Assembly: GCA_937960795.1 (NCBI GenBank)
Contig: CALGPA010000046.1
Span: 1-11,276 of the forward strand
Source: an uncultured bacterium
GTDB taxonomy: Bacteria; Cloacimonadota; Cloacimonadia; Cloacimonadales; Cloacimonadaceae
Length of the DNA stretch: 11,276 nt
Reading direction: 5' to 3'
Part shown: piece by piece, positions 1-6,743 of the stretch
How positions within the stretch are numbered: position 1 is the first letter of the stretch
Layout: every line of letters begins with the position of its first letter
Notes under the pieces: generated by a model
The model's database searches: none
What the model was told of the DNA's origin: nothing
What the model saw: only the letters and a program-made list of their open reading frames with translations
Program-made: the position numbers and the translations under genes

Positions 1-14
1 CACACTCACCCACA

Positions 15-68
15 CGCCTGATATTAGTCATTCCATATCCTCAACACTCGCCTCAAATTAGTCATTCC
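15..68. repeat. 20-nt direct repeat, two copies 34 nt apart
   Basis: Positions 15-34 and 49-68 match at 18 of 20 bases (CGCCT followed by ATTAGTCATTCC; the differences are at 20/54 and 22/56). The second copy runs straight into the palindrome at 64-100, whereas the first lacks it, so the first could be a truncated copy of the same element. The match is read directly; the function is unknown. Confidence 0.7.
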
Positions 69-100
69 GGAAAGTCGAACGAAGTGAGCTTATCCGGAAT
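64..100. repeat. REP-like palindromic stem-loop
   Basis: ATTCCGGA at 64-71 pairs perfectly with TCCGGAAT at 93-100. AAG at 72-74 can extend the stem with CTT at 89-91, leaving A92 bulged, around a loop of 14 nt. The GTCATTCC...GGAATC shape is like dispersed intergenic palindromes of the REP type known in many bacteria. Assignment to that class is inference, since only one full copy is visible. No promoter or T-tract accompanies it. Confidence 0.6.
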
Positions 101-112
101 CTATATTCTGTC

Positions 113-142
113 CACTAATTTACACTAATTAACACTAATTAT
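113..142. repeat. Tandem 10-mer, three copies
   Basis: CACTAATT plus two bases is repeated at 113-122, 123-132 and 133-142, with a degenerate fourth copy (CACGAAAT) at 143-150. The period is one turn of the DNA helix. The core ACTAAT also occurs in inverse orientation (ATTAGT) at 23-28 and 57-62, so five cores lie within 120 nt. This could be a protein-binding array or a simple intergenic repeat; the sequence does not decide. Confidence 0.75.
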
Positions 143-151
143 CACGAAATG

Positions 152-187
152 GTTGAGAGGGTTGAGAAGGTTGAGAAGGATGAGAAT
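152..187. repeat. Tandem 9-mer, four copies
   Basis: GTTGAGAGG, GTTGAGAAG, GTTGAGAAG and GATGAGAAT follow one another at 152-160, 161-169, 170-178 and 179-187. The period is a multiple of three and would read Val-Glu-Arg/Lys, but no start codon with a ribosome site opens this frame. It is treated as a non-coding minisatellite. It starts two bases after the degenerate fourth 10-mer copy. Confidence 0.7.
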
Positions 188-202
188 CATATCTCGGCTC
201 TC

Positions 203-283
203 TGCCCGGTTAGGCTGCTACTAACCGCTCCTACTCTTAACCTGGGCAAGTATAGCATTGGTCATCCATAGTAGCTTGGCTAC
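203..283 (+). promoter_or_regulatory. Possible structured leader of the 142-residue protein gene
   Basis: Four pairings can be drawn. (A) 207-213 with 221-227 is a perfect 7-bp stem with a 7-nt loop. (B) 203-212 with 238-248 is 10 bp with T243 bulged. (C) 217-223 with 269-275 is a perfect 7-bp stem. (D) 271-275 with 279-283 is 5 bp with a 3-nt loop. A excludes B and C, C excludes D, and B with C would form a pseudoknot. The region ends 44 nt before the start codon. I match it to no known riboswitch, and stems this short can arise by chance. I see no convincing promoter in 188-326. Confidence 0.3.
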
Positions 284-326
284 GTCATACAAAACAACAA
301 ATATCAATAAACAATGGAGTTAGCTT

Positions 327-755
327 ATGAAAGTAATGTTCAAAAATCTACTTAAGGCTTATAGTGGGCAGGTGGATGGTCTGGTTTACTACTACGACCC
401 CCGTCTGCAGAAAGTCATCTGTCGTCGGCATGTTATCCCCAGAGAGACGGCTCAGAATCGCAATCTGAGCGCTGTTTCCAAGCATCTAAAGGAGCTTGAG
501 CCCAGCGAAGGATATATCTCGGATCTGAAGCTTTATGCGGCTTTATCACGAGAGCGGGGCATGGTTCTAAATTGGCGAAACGTCTATTTGAAAATGATGT
601 ATGGCTTGTCTCGGGAGCATGGGATAAATCTTTTGGAGCTCACCAGAGACGACATATACGCTCAGAATCTCCCTGTGCGCAGCTTGCGGCTGGCGGTTGA
701 GGCGGGATTACTTGAGCCAGTGGTGGGTTATCTGCGTTTGGATTCGGAATTTTAA
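327..755 (+). CDS. Hypothetical protein, 142 residues
   Basis: I do not recognise the function. The ATG start is supported by GGAG at 316-319, 7 nt upstream, and the frame is open for 142 codons. The protein is basic and seems soluble, with no signal peptide or membrane helix. Its N-terminus reads GQVDGLVYYY (14-23), then an Arg-rich stretch ending in PRETAQN (38-44). The middle and C-terminus look helical, with WRNVYLKMMYGL near residues 82-93. The G-x-V-D-G-x-V-Y-Y opening followed by a P-R-x-T-A-Q-like motif faintly recalls short phage- or mobile-element-type proteins of Bacteroidota, and I have a vague memory of similar short proteins in Cloacimonadota. Neither is firm. The gene is separated from the downstream operon by 106 nt with a hairpin and a possible promoter, and it sits beside the repeat-rich block, so it may be an independent unit. 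Confidence 0.75.
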   Translation: MKVMFKNLLKAYSGQVDGLVYYYDPRLQKVICRRHVIPRETAQNRNLSAVSKHLKELEPSEGYISDLKLYAALSRERGMVLNWRNVYLKMMYGLSREHGINLLELTRDDIYAQNLPVRSLRLAVEAGLLEPVVGYLRLDSEF

Positions 756-756
756 T

Positions 757-776
757 CCCGATGGAAGCCCATCAGG
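757..776 (+). terminator. Short hairpin after the hypothetical gene (weak terminator candidate)
   Basis: CCCGATGG (757-764) pairs with CCATCAGG (769-776) with one C-A mismatch and an AAGC loop. It begins two bases after the stop codon of the upstream gene. No run of T follows, so it does not meet the usual form of an intrinsic terminator. It could instead protect the 3' end of the message. Confidence 0.3.
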
Positions 777-804
777 ATTGTGAGATTGGGCATGGACTTT
801 TCGC

Positions 805-832
805 TTGACAGTAATGCGCTGCCTCGTAACTT
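805..832 (+). promoter_or_regulatory. Candidate sigma70-type promoter for the operon
   Basis: TTGACA at 805-810 is a perfect -35 consensus. With a 16-nt spacer, TAACTT at 827-832 is a poor -10 match (3 of 6). Transcription would begin near 839, giving a leader of about 23 nt before the cysteine desulfidase start at 862 with its ribosome site at 853-856. Position and -35 fit well; the -10 is the weak point. Confidence 0.35.
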
Positions 833-852
833 TACCTGAAGAACATTTTGTT

Positions 853-856
853 AGGA
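853..856 (+). promoter_or_regulatory. Ribosome binding site that decides the cyuA start
   Basis: AGGA lies 5 nt upstream of the ATG at 862. The other in-frame starts, TTG 805 and ATG 814, have no comparable site, and 805 coincides with the candidate -35 box. Confidence 0.6.
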
Positions 857-861
857 ATGCT

Positions 862-2139
862 ATGTGTAAGAATACTGAAATCTTAAGTTTGTTGCGTCAA
901 GAGGTGGTTCCTGCCTTGGGTTGCACAGAGCCCGCCGCTGTGGCTTTGGCAAGCGCTTATGCCGCGAGTGTTTTCCCTGAGGAAATCACAGAGATTCGAC
1001 TGATACTCAGTCCATCCGTGCTCAAGAATGGCATGGGGGTGGGGATTCCGAATACATCATTGATAGGTCTTGAGATAGCTGCTGCTTTGGGCATAGTGGT
1101 GGCGGACCCGATGAAGCAGCTCCAGGTCTTGGCGGATCTTTCACCACAGCAGATAGAGCGGGGCAATGCACTGACGGATTTGATTGAGACTCAGATGCAT
1201 CTTTCGGATGACAAGGTCTATATAGAGGTCCTCCTTTTTGGGAAAAAGCACAGCGCTCGGGCAATAATCAGGTGGCGTCATTCTTGGCTTCACAAGCTGG
1301 AATTGGACGGCAAAGTGATGAGATATCAGGAAATGGGTGACGCTGATTCGCCCAGTTTGATAGACGCAAAGCGTTTTTCTTTGCTTGATTACTACGCTTT
1401 TTGCACAGAGATTGATTATCAGACGCTTCTGACGCTTGACTTGGGTGAGAGTATCAACCATCGCATAGCCAGTTATGGCCTCAGCGAGGCGGTTGGGATG
1501 TCTGTGGGGAAGATGATAATGCAGCAGATATCAAATGGAATCTTGGGCAATGATATCCATCATTATGCGATGGCTTTGACAGCTGCTGCCACTGATGCCC
1601 GGATGAGCGGCTGCAATCTGCCTGTGATATCAAATACGGGCAGTGGAAATCAAGGGCTTTCCATCACCCTTCCCATCATCGCGGCAGCGGAAAAGATGGG
1701 CAGCGCACATGAGAGATTGGTGCGCGCGCTTGCTTTGGGGCATCTCATCAGCGTGCATATCAAAAACAAGGTGGGGCTTTTGTCCTGCCTCTGTGGATGT
1801 CTCTCAGCGGCTTCCGGTGCAGCGGGGGGGATAGTCATGCTTTTGGATGGCGACTATGAGAAGGTGGTCTTTGCTATCAAGAATATGATAGGCAACACCG
1901 CCGGGATGGTCTGTGACGGCGCCAAAGAAGGCTGTTCTCTGAAAGTAGCTACCAATACCTCCGCAGCCGTACAAGCAGCTCTTTTGGCAAATATGGGCAC
2001 ATGCATCTCTTCCAATGACGGCATCATCACCGATGATATCGACGAGACTATCGACAATCTGGCTGAGTTTGTAAATTCAGGAATGCAGAATGCGGATTCG
2101 ACCATACTGTCCATCATGATAAACAAAAAGAAAAAATAA
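862..2139 (+). CDS. cyuA: L-cysteine desulfidase (CyuA / UPF0597, serine dehydratase alpha-like)
   Basis: This iron-sulfur enzyme of the cytoplasm is expected to split L-cysteine into pyruvate, ammonia and sulfide. The 425-residue product carries the family hallmarks: ALGCTEPAA at 18-26, a SNTGSGNQG block near 260, LCGC at 310-313, and GMVCDGAKEGC at 348-358. C21 corresponds to the catalytic cysteine. C311, C351 and C358 are spaced 40 and 7 apart, the spacing I recall for the [4Fe-4S] ligands of the Methanocaldococcus jannaschii enzyme. C309 and C313 are extra. The start at 862 is chosen because family members begin about 15-25 residues before the ALGCTEP motif and AGGA lies 5 nt upstream. 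In-frame starts at 805 (TTG) and 814 would add 19 or 16 atypical residues. It heads the operon, 12 nt before hutU. Activity on serine or another beta-substituted amino acid is possible, because assigned substrates in the family are few. Confidence 0.88.
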   Translation: MCKNTEILSLLRQEVVPALGCTEPAAVALASAYAASVFPEEITEIRLILSPSVLKNGMGVGIPNTSLIGLEIAAALGIVVADPMKQLQVLADLSPQQIERGNALTDLIETQMHLSDDKVYIEVLLFGKKHSARAIIRWRHSWLHKLELDGKVMRYQEMGDADSPSLIDAKRFSLLDYYAFCTEIDYQTLLTLDLGESINHRIASYGLSEAVGMSVGKMIMQQISNGILGNDIHHYAMALTAAATDARMSGCNLPVISNTGSGNQGLSITLPIIAAAEKMGSAHERLVRALALGHLISVHIKNKVGLLSCLCGCLSAASGAAGGIVMLLDGDYEKVVFAIKNMIGNTAGMVCDGAKEGCSLKVATNTSAAVQAALLANMGTCISSNDGIITDDIDETIDNLAEFVNSGMQNADSTILSIMINKKKK

Positions 2140-2151
2140 AGAGGAACGATA

Positions 2152-4143
2152 ATGACAAATCACTTTGTGGCACAGCTTGATAAGGTGTTGCCGCCTGACC
2201 CTGTCTTTGAAGATGGCATCAGACGCGCGCCCGATAGAGGACTGAATCTATCCCGAAAAGAAATCAAACTAGCCTTGAAAAATGCCCTGAGATACATCCC
2301 GGAAGAGCTTCATGCCCGGGTGGCACCCGAATTTTTGCAAGAACTCAGAAGCATGGGGCGCATCTATGGCTACCGTTGGCGTCCACAGGGACCCATCACC
2401 GGACGGGACATCGACAGCTACAAAGGCATCACCGCCGCCCGAGCTATGCAGGTGATGATAGACAACAATCTGGATTTTGACATCGCGCTATATCCCTATG
2501 AATTGGTGACCTATGGCGAGACCGGGCAAGTCTGCCAAAACTGGATGCAATATCGGCTAATCATGAAATATTTGGAAGTGATGACCCAGGAGCAGACTTT
2601 GGTGGTGGCAAGCGGTCACCCCCTGGGACTTTTCCCCTCCAATCCGCAAGCCCCGAGAGTAATCTCCACAAATGGTCTGGTCATCGGCAAATGGGACAAT
2701 CCTGATGAATTTAAGCGTCTCACCGCTTTGGGTGTAGCAAATTATGGTCAGATGACCGCGGGCGGCTGGATGTATATCGGTCCGCAGGGAATCGTACATG
2801 GCACCTATATCACCCTGCTCAACGCGGGCAGAAAATATCTGGGCATTCCCGAGGATAAAGACTTGGCAGGAGTGCTCTATATCTCCTCAGGCTTGGGGGG
2901 AATGAGCGGAGCACAAGCCAAGGCGGTCGAGATAGCCGGTGGCATCGGCATCTTGGCAGAGGTGGATTACTCTAGGATTCAGACCCGTCACTCTCAAGGC
3001 TGGGTCAGCAAAGTATCCGACAAGCTCCCTGAAATCTTCGCCTGGGTGGATGAAGCCCGCCAGAGCAAAGAACCCTTGTCCATCGCCTACCATGGCAATG
3101 TGGTGGACCTTCTGGAATATGTGGACGCGCAAGATATTAAGGCAGAATTGATTAGTGACCAGACCTCTTGTCACGCTGTCTATGAAGGCGGATATACCCC
3201 CGCGGGACTGAGCTTTGACGAGGGGCGTCAGGTTTTGGAAAAAGACCCCAAGCTCTTCAAAGAGATGGTTGATGAATCCCTGCGCCGCCACTATCGGGTG
3301 CTCAAATCACTCGTGGCAAAAGGTTCATATTTCTGGGACTATGGCAATAGCTTCATGGCAAGTGTCTTTGACGCCGGTGAGACCTCCATCGCTCGGGATG
3401 GACAGAGCACCAATGACGGCTTTATCTGGCCATCTTATGTAGAAGATATCATGGGTCCCATGTGTTTTGACCATGGCTATGGTCCCTTCCGTTGGGTCTG
3501 CCTCTCTCGCAAAGACAGTGACTTAAGAGCCACCGACAAAGCCGCGCGTGAGCTTATCGACCCTCAAAGAAACTCGATGGATAGGGACAATCATCATTGG
3601 ATCAGCAGCGCCGAAGAAAACGCTCTGGTGGTCGGCACCAAAGCTCGCATCCTATACGCGGATGAAGAAGGCAGAGTGCGCATTGCCCTGAGATTTAACG
3701 ATATGGTCAGACGTGGTGAGATTGGTCCCGTGATGTTGGGACGTGATCATCATGATGTTTCCGGGACAGATTCGCCCTTCCGTGAGACCGCGAATATCCG
3801 GGATGGCTCAAACGTCATGGCAGAGATGGCTACTCATTGCTTTGCGGGCAACATCGCTCGGGGCATGAGTTTGGTGGTGCTTTCCAATGGCGGCGGAGTG
3901 GGCATAGGCCGCAGCATCAATGGCGGCAATGGCATCGTCTTGGACGGCTCTGAGCGCATGGATGAAGTCATCAAGAAAGCCCTTTCATGGGACGTGATGG
4001 GTGGAGTCGCAAGAAGAGCTTGGGCTTGCAATGACGGCGCCCGAGAGAGCTCGAGCAAGTGGAACGATGCACACGCTGCAGAAGGCGCGATTACCCTGCC
4101 TTTTGTAGCCGATGACGACTATCTGGAAAGTCTATTGAATTAA
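2152..4143 (+). CDS. hutU: Urocanate hydratase (urocanase), long form
   Basis: Urocanase adds water to urocanate to give 4-imidazolone-5-propionate, the second step of histidine breakdown, using tightly bound NAD+ as an electrophile in the cytoplasm. The 663-residue product has YGQMTAGGWMYIGPQG from 198, the NAD-binding loop GLGGMSG at 247-253, DQTSCH at 336-341, RDHHD at 531-535 and GGGVGIG at 580-586. It belongs to the long class, like the animal enzyme (about 660-680 residues), not the 555-residue Pseudomonas type. At the classical FQGLPARICW signature it reads GPFRWVC, with R447 where Pseudomonas has its active-site cysteine and C450 two residues on. From memory this is usual for the long class. 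GAGGA at 2141-2145 lies 6 nt before the ATG. No hutH, hutI or formiminotransferase gene lies in the window, so the rest of the pathway must be elsewhere or urocanate is imported. Confidence 0.96.
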   Translation: MTNHFVAQLDKVLPPDPVFEDGIRRAPDRGLNLSRKEIKLALKNALRYIPEELHARVAPEFLQELRSMGRIYGYRWRPQGPITGRDIDSYKGITAARAMQVMIDNNLDFDIALYPYELVTYGETGQVCQNWMQYRLIMKYLEVMTQEQTLVVASGHPLGLFPSNPQAPRVISTNGLVIGKWDNPDEFKRLTALGVANYGQMTAGGWMYIGPQGIVHGTYITLLNAGRKYLGIPEDKDLAGVLYISSGLGGMSGAQAKAVEIAGGIGILAEVDYSRIQTRHSQGWVSKVSDKLPEIFAWVDEARQSKEPLSIAYHGNVVDLLEYVDAQDIKAELISDQTSCHAVYEGGYTPAGLSFDEGRQVLEKDPKLFKEMVDESLRRHYRVLKSLVAKGSYFWDYGNSFMASVFDAGETSIARDGQSTNDGFIWPSYVEDIMGPMCFDHGYGPFRWVCLSRKDSDLRATDKAARELIDPQRNSMDRDNHHWISSAEENALVVGTKARILYADEEGRVRIALRFNDMVRRGEIGPVMLGRDHHDVSGTDSPFRETANIRDGSNVMAEMATHCFAGNIARGMSLVVLSNGGGVGIGRSINGGNGIVLDGSERMDEVIKKALSWDVMGGVARRAWACNDGARESSSKWNDAHAAEGAITLPFVADDDYLESLLN

Positions 4144-4154
4144 GGAGATAGATT

Positions 4155-5516
4155 ATGCAAAATCAGTTTGTGAAAGCGATGAAGTCTGAGGGTCTCTCGG
4201 ACATAGTTATCCGCACCTTTTCAGCCTATTATGAAGCCCTAAAGAGCGGGAATTTGGGCATGATATCAGAAGACGAGATTTCTGCTCCGACTCCTCAGAG
4301 TGTGCTTGACTATAGTGAGCTGGGCACTGAGCAAAACTCAAGCTTGCTCAAGAAAATCGCTGTTATCAAACTGAATGGTGGCTTGGGAACGAGCATGGGG
4401 CTCTCCCGCGCCAAATCCCTTTTGCCTGTGAAGGGAAACATGAGTTTTTTGGACATCATCACCAGGCACATCCTCGCGCTCAGGTCAAGCAGTGGATATG
4501 ATGTCCAGCTTATTTTTATGAATAGCTTTGCCACCCAAGAGGACACGGACAACTATCTCAAGAGATATCCGGATCTTTTTAAGCAGCAGCTTCCCGTCAG
4601 CTTCGTGCAAAACAAATTTCCGCGCATTAAGCAAGAAGACCTCTCGCTCTTTGAGCATCCGGACAAGGATAAACGCTGGAATCCGCCCGGGCATGGGGAC
4701 ATCTATACCTGCCTCTCCCAATTGGGGATACTTCAGCAGCTTATCAAAGAGGGATATCACTATGCCTTTGTCTCAAATGCCGACAATCTTGGCGCCACGG
4801 TGGATACAGCTATCCCCGGCTATATGCAAAAGCATGAGATTCCCTTCGTAATGGAAGTCTGCGAGCGCACCGAGATGGATAGCAAAGGCGGACATCTGGC
4901 AGAAGACAAAGAGGGTCAATTGCTCTTGCGTGAAGTGGCGCAATGCAGAGCCGAAGATAGCGCATATTTTCAGGACATCACCCGCTATAAATATTTCAAT
5001 ACAAACAATCTCTGGATAGACCTCAGGGCTTTTGAGTGGCATATGATTACCAACGATGGTCTCATGCTCTTGCCCATCATCGTCAATCCCAAGGAAGTGG
5101 ACTCACAGAAGGTGTATCAATTGGAGACAGCGATGGGCGCGGCAATCAGCTCCTTCTCGGGAGCCAAAGCGGTGGTGGTTCCTCGTGAGCGTTTTGCCCC
5201 GGTCAAGAAAACCAATGAGCTCCTCTGTGTGTGGTCGGACGTCTATGAACTGACGGATCAATATCAGATTCGCATGAAAAGCTCTCTTGACAAAGCGCCG
5301 TTGATTCAGCTCGACCCCGCGTATTATGGGCAGGTTGATCAATTGCTAATGAGATTTGAAGAAGCGCCCTCTCTTTGTGGCTGTAAAGAGCTGAAGATAG
5401 AGGGAGACATCAGTTTTGGACGGGACGTCGTCTTTGACGGCCGAGTCCATCTCAAAGCCTTGAAACCTACAAAAATCAGCAATCGCCTCTTGACGGGTGA
5501 ATTGCTCTATGATTAA
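4155..5516 (+). CDS. UTP--glucose-1-phosphate uridylyltransferase, eukaryotic-type (UDPGP family)
   Basis: The enzyme should form UDP-glucose and pyrophosphate from UTP and glucose-1-phosphate in the cytoplasm, supplying glycosyl transfer to envelope polysaccharide or storage polymers. The 453-residue protein has the nucleotide-binding loop LNGGLGTSMG at 73-82, PGHGDIY ending at 184, FVSNADNLG at 205-213 (D210 probably metal-linked), a sugar-site YFNTNN segment near 280, and FAPVKKTNELL from 347 carrying the conserved lysines. The last 80 or so residues (ISFGRDVVFDGRVHL) look like the short left-handed beta-helix that ends UGP-type enzymes. This is the UGP2/UDPGP fold and not bacterial GalU. 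The related UAP1 branch uses GlcNAc-1-phosphate, but the NGGLGTSMG loop favours UDP-glucose. AAGGAGA at 4142-4148 overlaps the hutU stop codon and sits 6 nt before the ATG. Confidence 0.9.
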   Translation: MQNQFVKAMKSEGLSDIVIRTFSAYYEALKSGNLGMISEDEISAPTPQSVLDYSELGTEQNSSLLKKIAVIKLNGGLGTSMGLSRAKSLLPVKGNMSFLDIITRHILALRSSSGYDVQLIFMNSFATQEDTDNYLKRYPDLFKQQLPVSFVQNKFPRIKQEDLSLFEHPDKDKRWNPPGHGDIYTCLSQLGILQQLIKEGYHYAFVSNADNLGATVDTAIPGYMQKHEIPFVMEVCERTEMDSKGGHLAEDKEGQLLLREVAQCRAEDSAYFQDITRYKYFNTNNLWIDLRAFEWHMITNDGLMLLPIIVNPKEVDSQKVYQLETAMGAAISSFSGAKAVVVPRERFAPVKKTNELLCVWSDVYELTDQYQIRMKSSLDKAPLIQLDPAYYGQVDQLLMRFEEAPSLCGCKELKIEGDISFGRDVVFDGRVHLKALKPTKISNRLLTGELLYD

Positions 5517-5527
5517 AGGAGAGCTTA

Positions 5528-6727
5528 GTGGTATCCAAAGCTACAAAGATTCGTCTTGGCATTTTTCTTTTCTTTGGGCTTGTGCTCATCATCCTCTTTG
5601 TTGCCGCTGTAGCCGGAAATAGCCTCAGAAGAAGGTGGGACACATATTTCATCAGCTTTGAAGACTATCCCGTCAGCGGATTGCAAGTGGGTGGAAACGT
5701 GAACTACCAAGGCATCAAAGTAGGGCGGGTGGAAGACATCAAGATTGACCCCATGAATGTGAACAAAGTGGTGGTCACCGTCAATATCGAGCCCGGAACG
5801 CCCATCAAAGAAGATACCGAAGCTGTGCTCGCCCTCATCGGAATCACGGGGCTCAAGGCTGTCGAAATCAGAGGTGGGACCAATGAGGCCGCCAATCTGG
5901 AACCGGGTTCCTACATCAAAGCCGGATCCACCATGATAGACGACATCTCCGAACGCGCCATCTCAATCGTGGATAAGATAGACCAAATTGCAGCCAATAT
6001 CCATGATCTGACCAATGACGAAAATCGGGAAAACATCGCCAAGATACTCGAGCAAACAGGGATGATTCTCGAAGAAACACGCAGTAATCTGGCTGGTACC
6101 TTGGACGCCGTGAGCAGAATCTCACACAATGTGGCGGATCTCACCGATGGGCTTACGCAAAACCTGGATGATATCACCGCCGCGACCGTGAACGCTATCG
6201 ACAGTCTTTCCACTGTCAGCACAACATCCATCGAAGACTTGACTCAGAGCATGAATCGAGAATTGGAGCTGATTACTACAAATCTTAATGCCAATCTCGA
6301 CGAAATCTCGGAGCAGGTCGTTTATCTGATGCAAGACACCAGATTCCATCTCAACAACGTCGGTGAAAACACGAATAATCTCGTGCTCGACGCATCCAAA
6401 GACATCGCTGAGATTAGCTCAAATATCAATTCATCACTTGAAAGCATAGACCGCCTCTTGGCATCGGAAGCGTTTGAATCTCTCATCCGAAACATCGGTG
6501 AGCTCTCCGGTCAGCTTGCGGAAGCGGATGTCAAACAGATGGTTGCCAATCTTGGGGTGACCATCCAACGCACGGGGGTCTTGGTAAACACGCTCAATCG
6601 CACCGTGCTTCGCTCTCAAGATGACCTCATGGAGACCTTGGAAAATCTTCGCGATACCACCGAGAATCTGAATGAATTTAGCAGACAAATATCCGATAAC
6701 CCGGCTATCCTCATCCGAGGAAACTGA
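5528..6727 (+). CDS. mlaD: MCE-domain lipid-transport protein (MlaD-like)
   Basis: This is the substrate-binding, membrane-anchored part of an MCE/Mla lipid ABC transporter, expected to form a hexameric ring on the periplasmic face of the inner membrane. Of 399 residues, 8-30 form one membrane helix and 38-117 the MCE domain (VSGLQVGGNVNYQGIKVGRV, then ITGLKAVEIRGG). From P126 to P392 there are 265 residues without a proline, rich in Ile, Leu, Asn, Asp and Thr in a heptad-like pattern, indicating a long helical bundle or tube. The end (NPAILIRG) resembles the closing motif of many MCE proteins. MlaD of E. coli is about 183 residues, so the long tail is the main difference and resembles PqiB/LetB or mycobacterial Mce logic. 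GTG is the start: AAGGAG at 5516-5521 lies 6 nt upstream and overlaps the previous stop. There are no cysteines. Confidence 0.93.
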   Translation: MVSKATKIRLGIFLFFGLVLIILFVAAVAGNSLRRRWDTYFISFEDYPVSGLQVGGNVNYQGIKVGRVEDIKIDPMNVNKVVVTVNIEPGTPIKEDTEAVLALIGITGLKAVEIRGGTNEAANLEPGSYIKAGSTMIDDISERAISIVDKIDQIAANIHDLTNDENRENIAKILEQTGMILEETRSNLAGTLDAVSRISHNVADLTDGLTQNLDDITAATVNAIDSLSTVSTTSIEDLTQSMNRELELITTNLNANLDEISEQVVYLMQDTRFHLNNVGENTNNLVLDASKDIAEISSNINSSLESIDRLLASEAFESLIRNIGELSGQLAEADVKQMVANLGVTIQRTGVLVNTLNRTVLRSQDDLMETLENLRDTTENLNEFSRQISDNPAILIRGN

Positions 6728-6730
6728 TAT

Positions 6731-6737
6731 GGGAGAG
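6731..6737 (+). promoter_or_regulatory. Ribosome binding site that decides the lipoprotein start
   Basis: GGGAGAG lies 6 nt before the ATG at 6744. Earlier in-frame starts at 6672 and 6729 lack such a site, and 6738 would sit directly against it. Only 6744 gives a textbook lipoprotein signal peptide. Confidence 0.7.
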
Positions 6738-6743
6738 ATGATT

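Noticed and set aside
15..187. CRISPR array
   Set aside because: Repeats are of different kinds and lengths, the only spaced pair has two copies, and no cas gene is present.
203..283. tRNA or known riboswitch
   Set aside because: There is no cloverleaf with a T-loop or CCA-proximal stem, and no consensus of a riboswitch class that I recognise.
757..776. Strong intrinsic terminator
   Set aside because: The stem has a mismatch and no T-tract follows, so it is kept only as a weak candidate.
805..861. N-terminal extension of the cysteine desulfidase from TTG 805
   Set aside because: It has no ribosome site, overlaps a TTGACA -35 box, and the added residues lie before the usual family start.
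2887..3291. 134-codon open frame on the minus strand inside hutU
   Set aside because: It lies wholly within a well-conserved gene, has no recognisable domain, and is explained by the codon use of the + strand.
4155..5516. UDP-N-acetylglucosamine pyrophosphorylase (UAP1-like) as the primary call
   Set aside because: The nucleotide loop NGGLGTSMG and the C-terminal beta-helix fit the UDP-glucose branch better, though the substrate is not proven.
5911..6231. 106-codon minus-strand frame opposite the MCE tail
   Set aside because: Ser/Arg-rich shadow of the repetitive helical tail, with no support as a gene.
6672..6743. Longer lipoprotein frame starting at 6672 or 6729
   Set aside because: It would place charged residues before the signal peptide, and the 6672 start would overlap the MCE gene by 56 nt; GGGAGAG and the lipobox support 6744.
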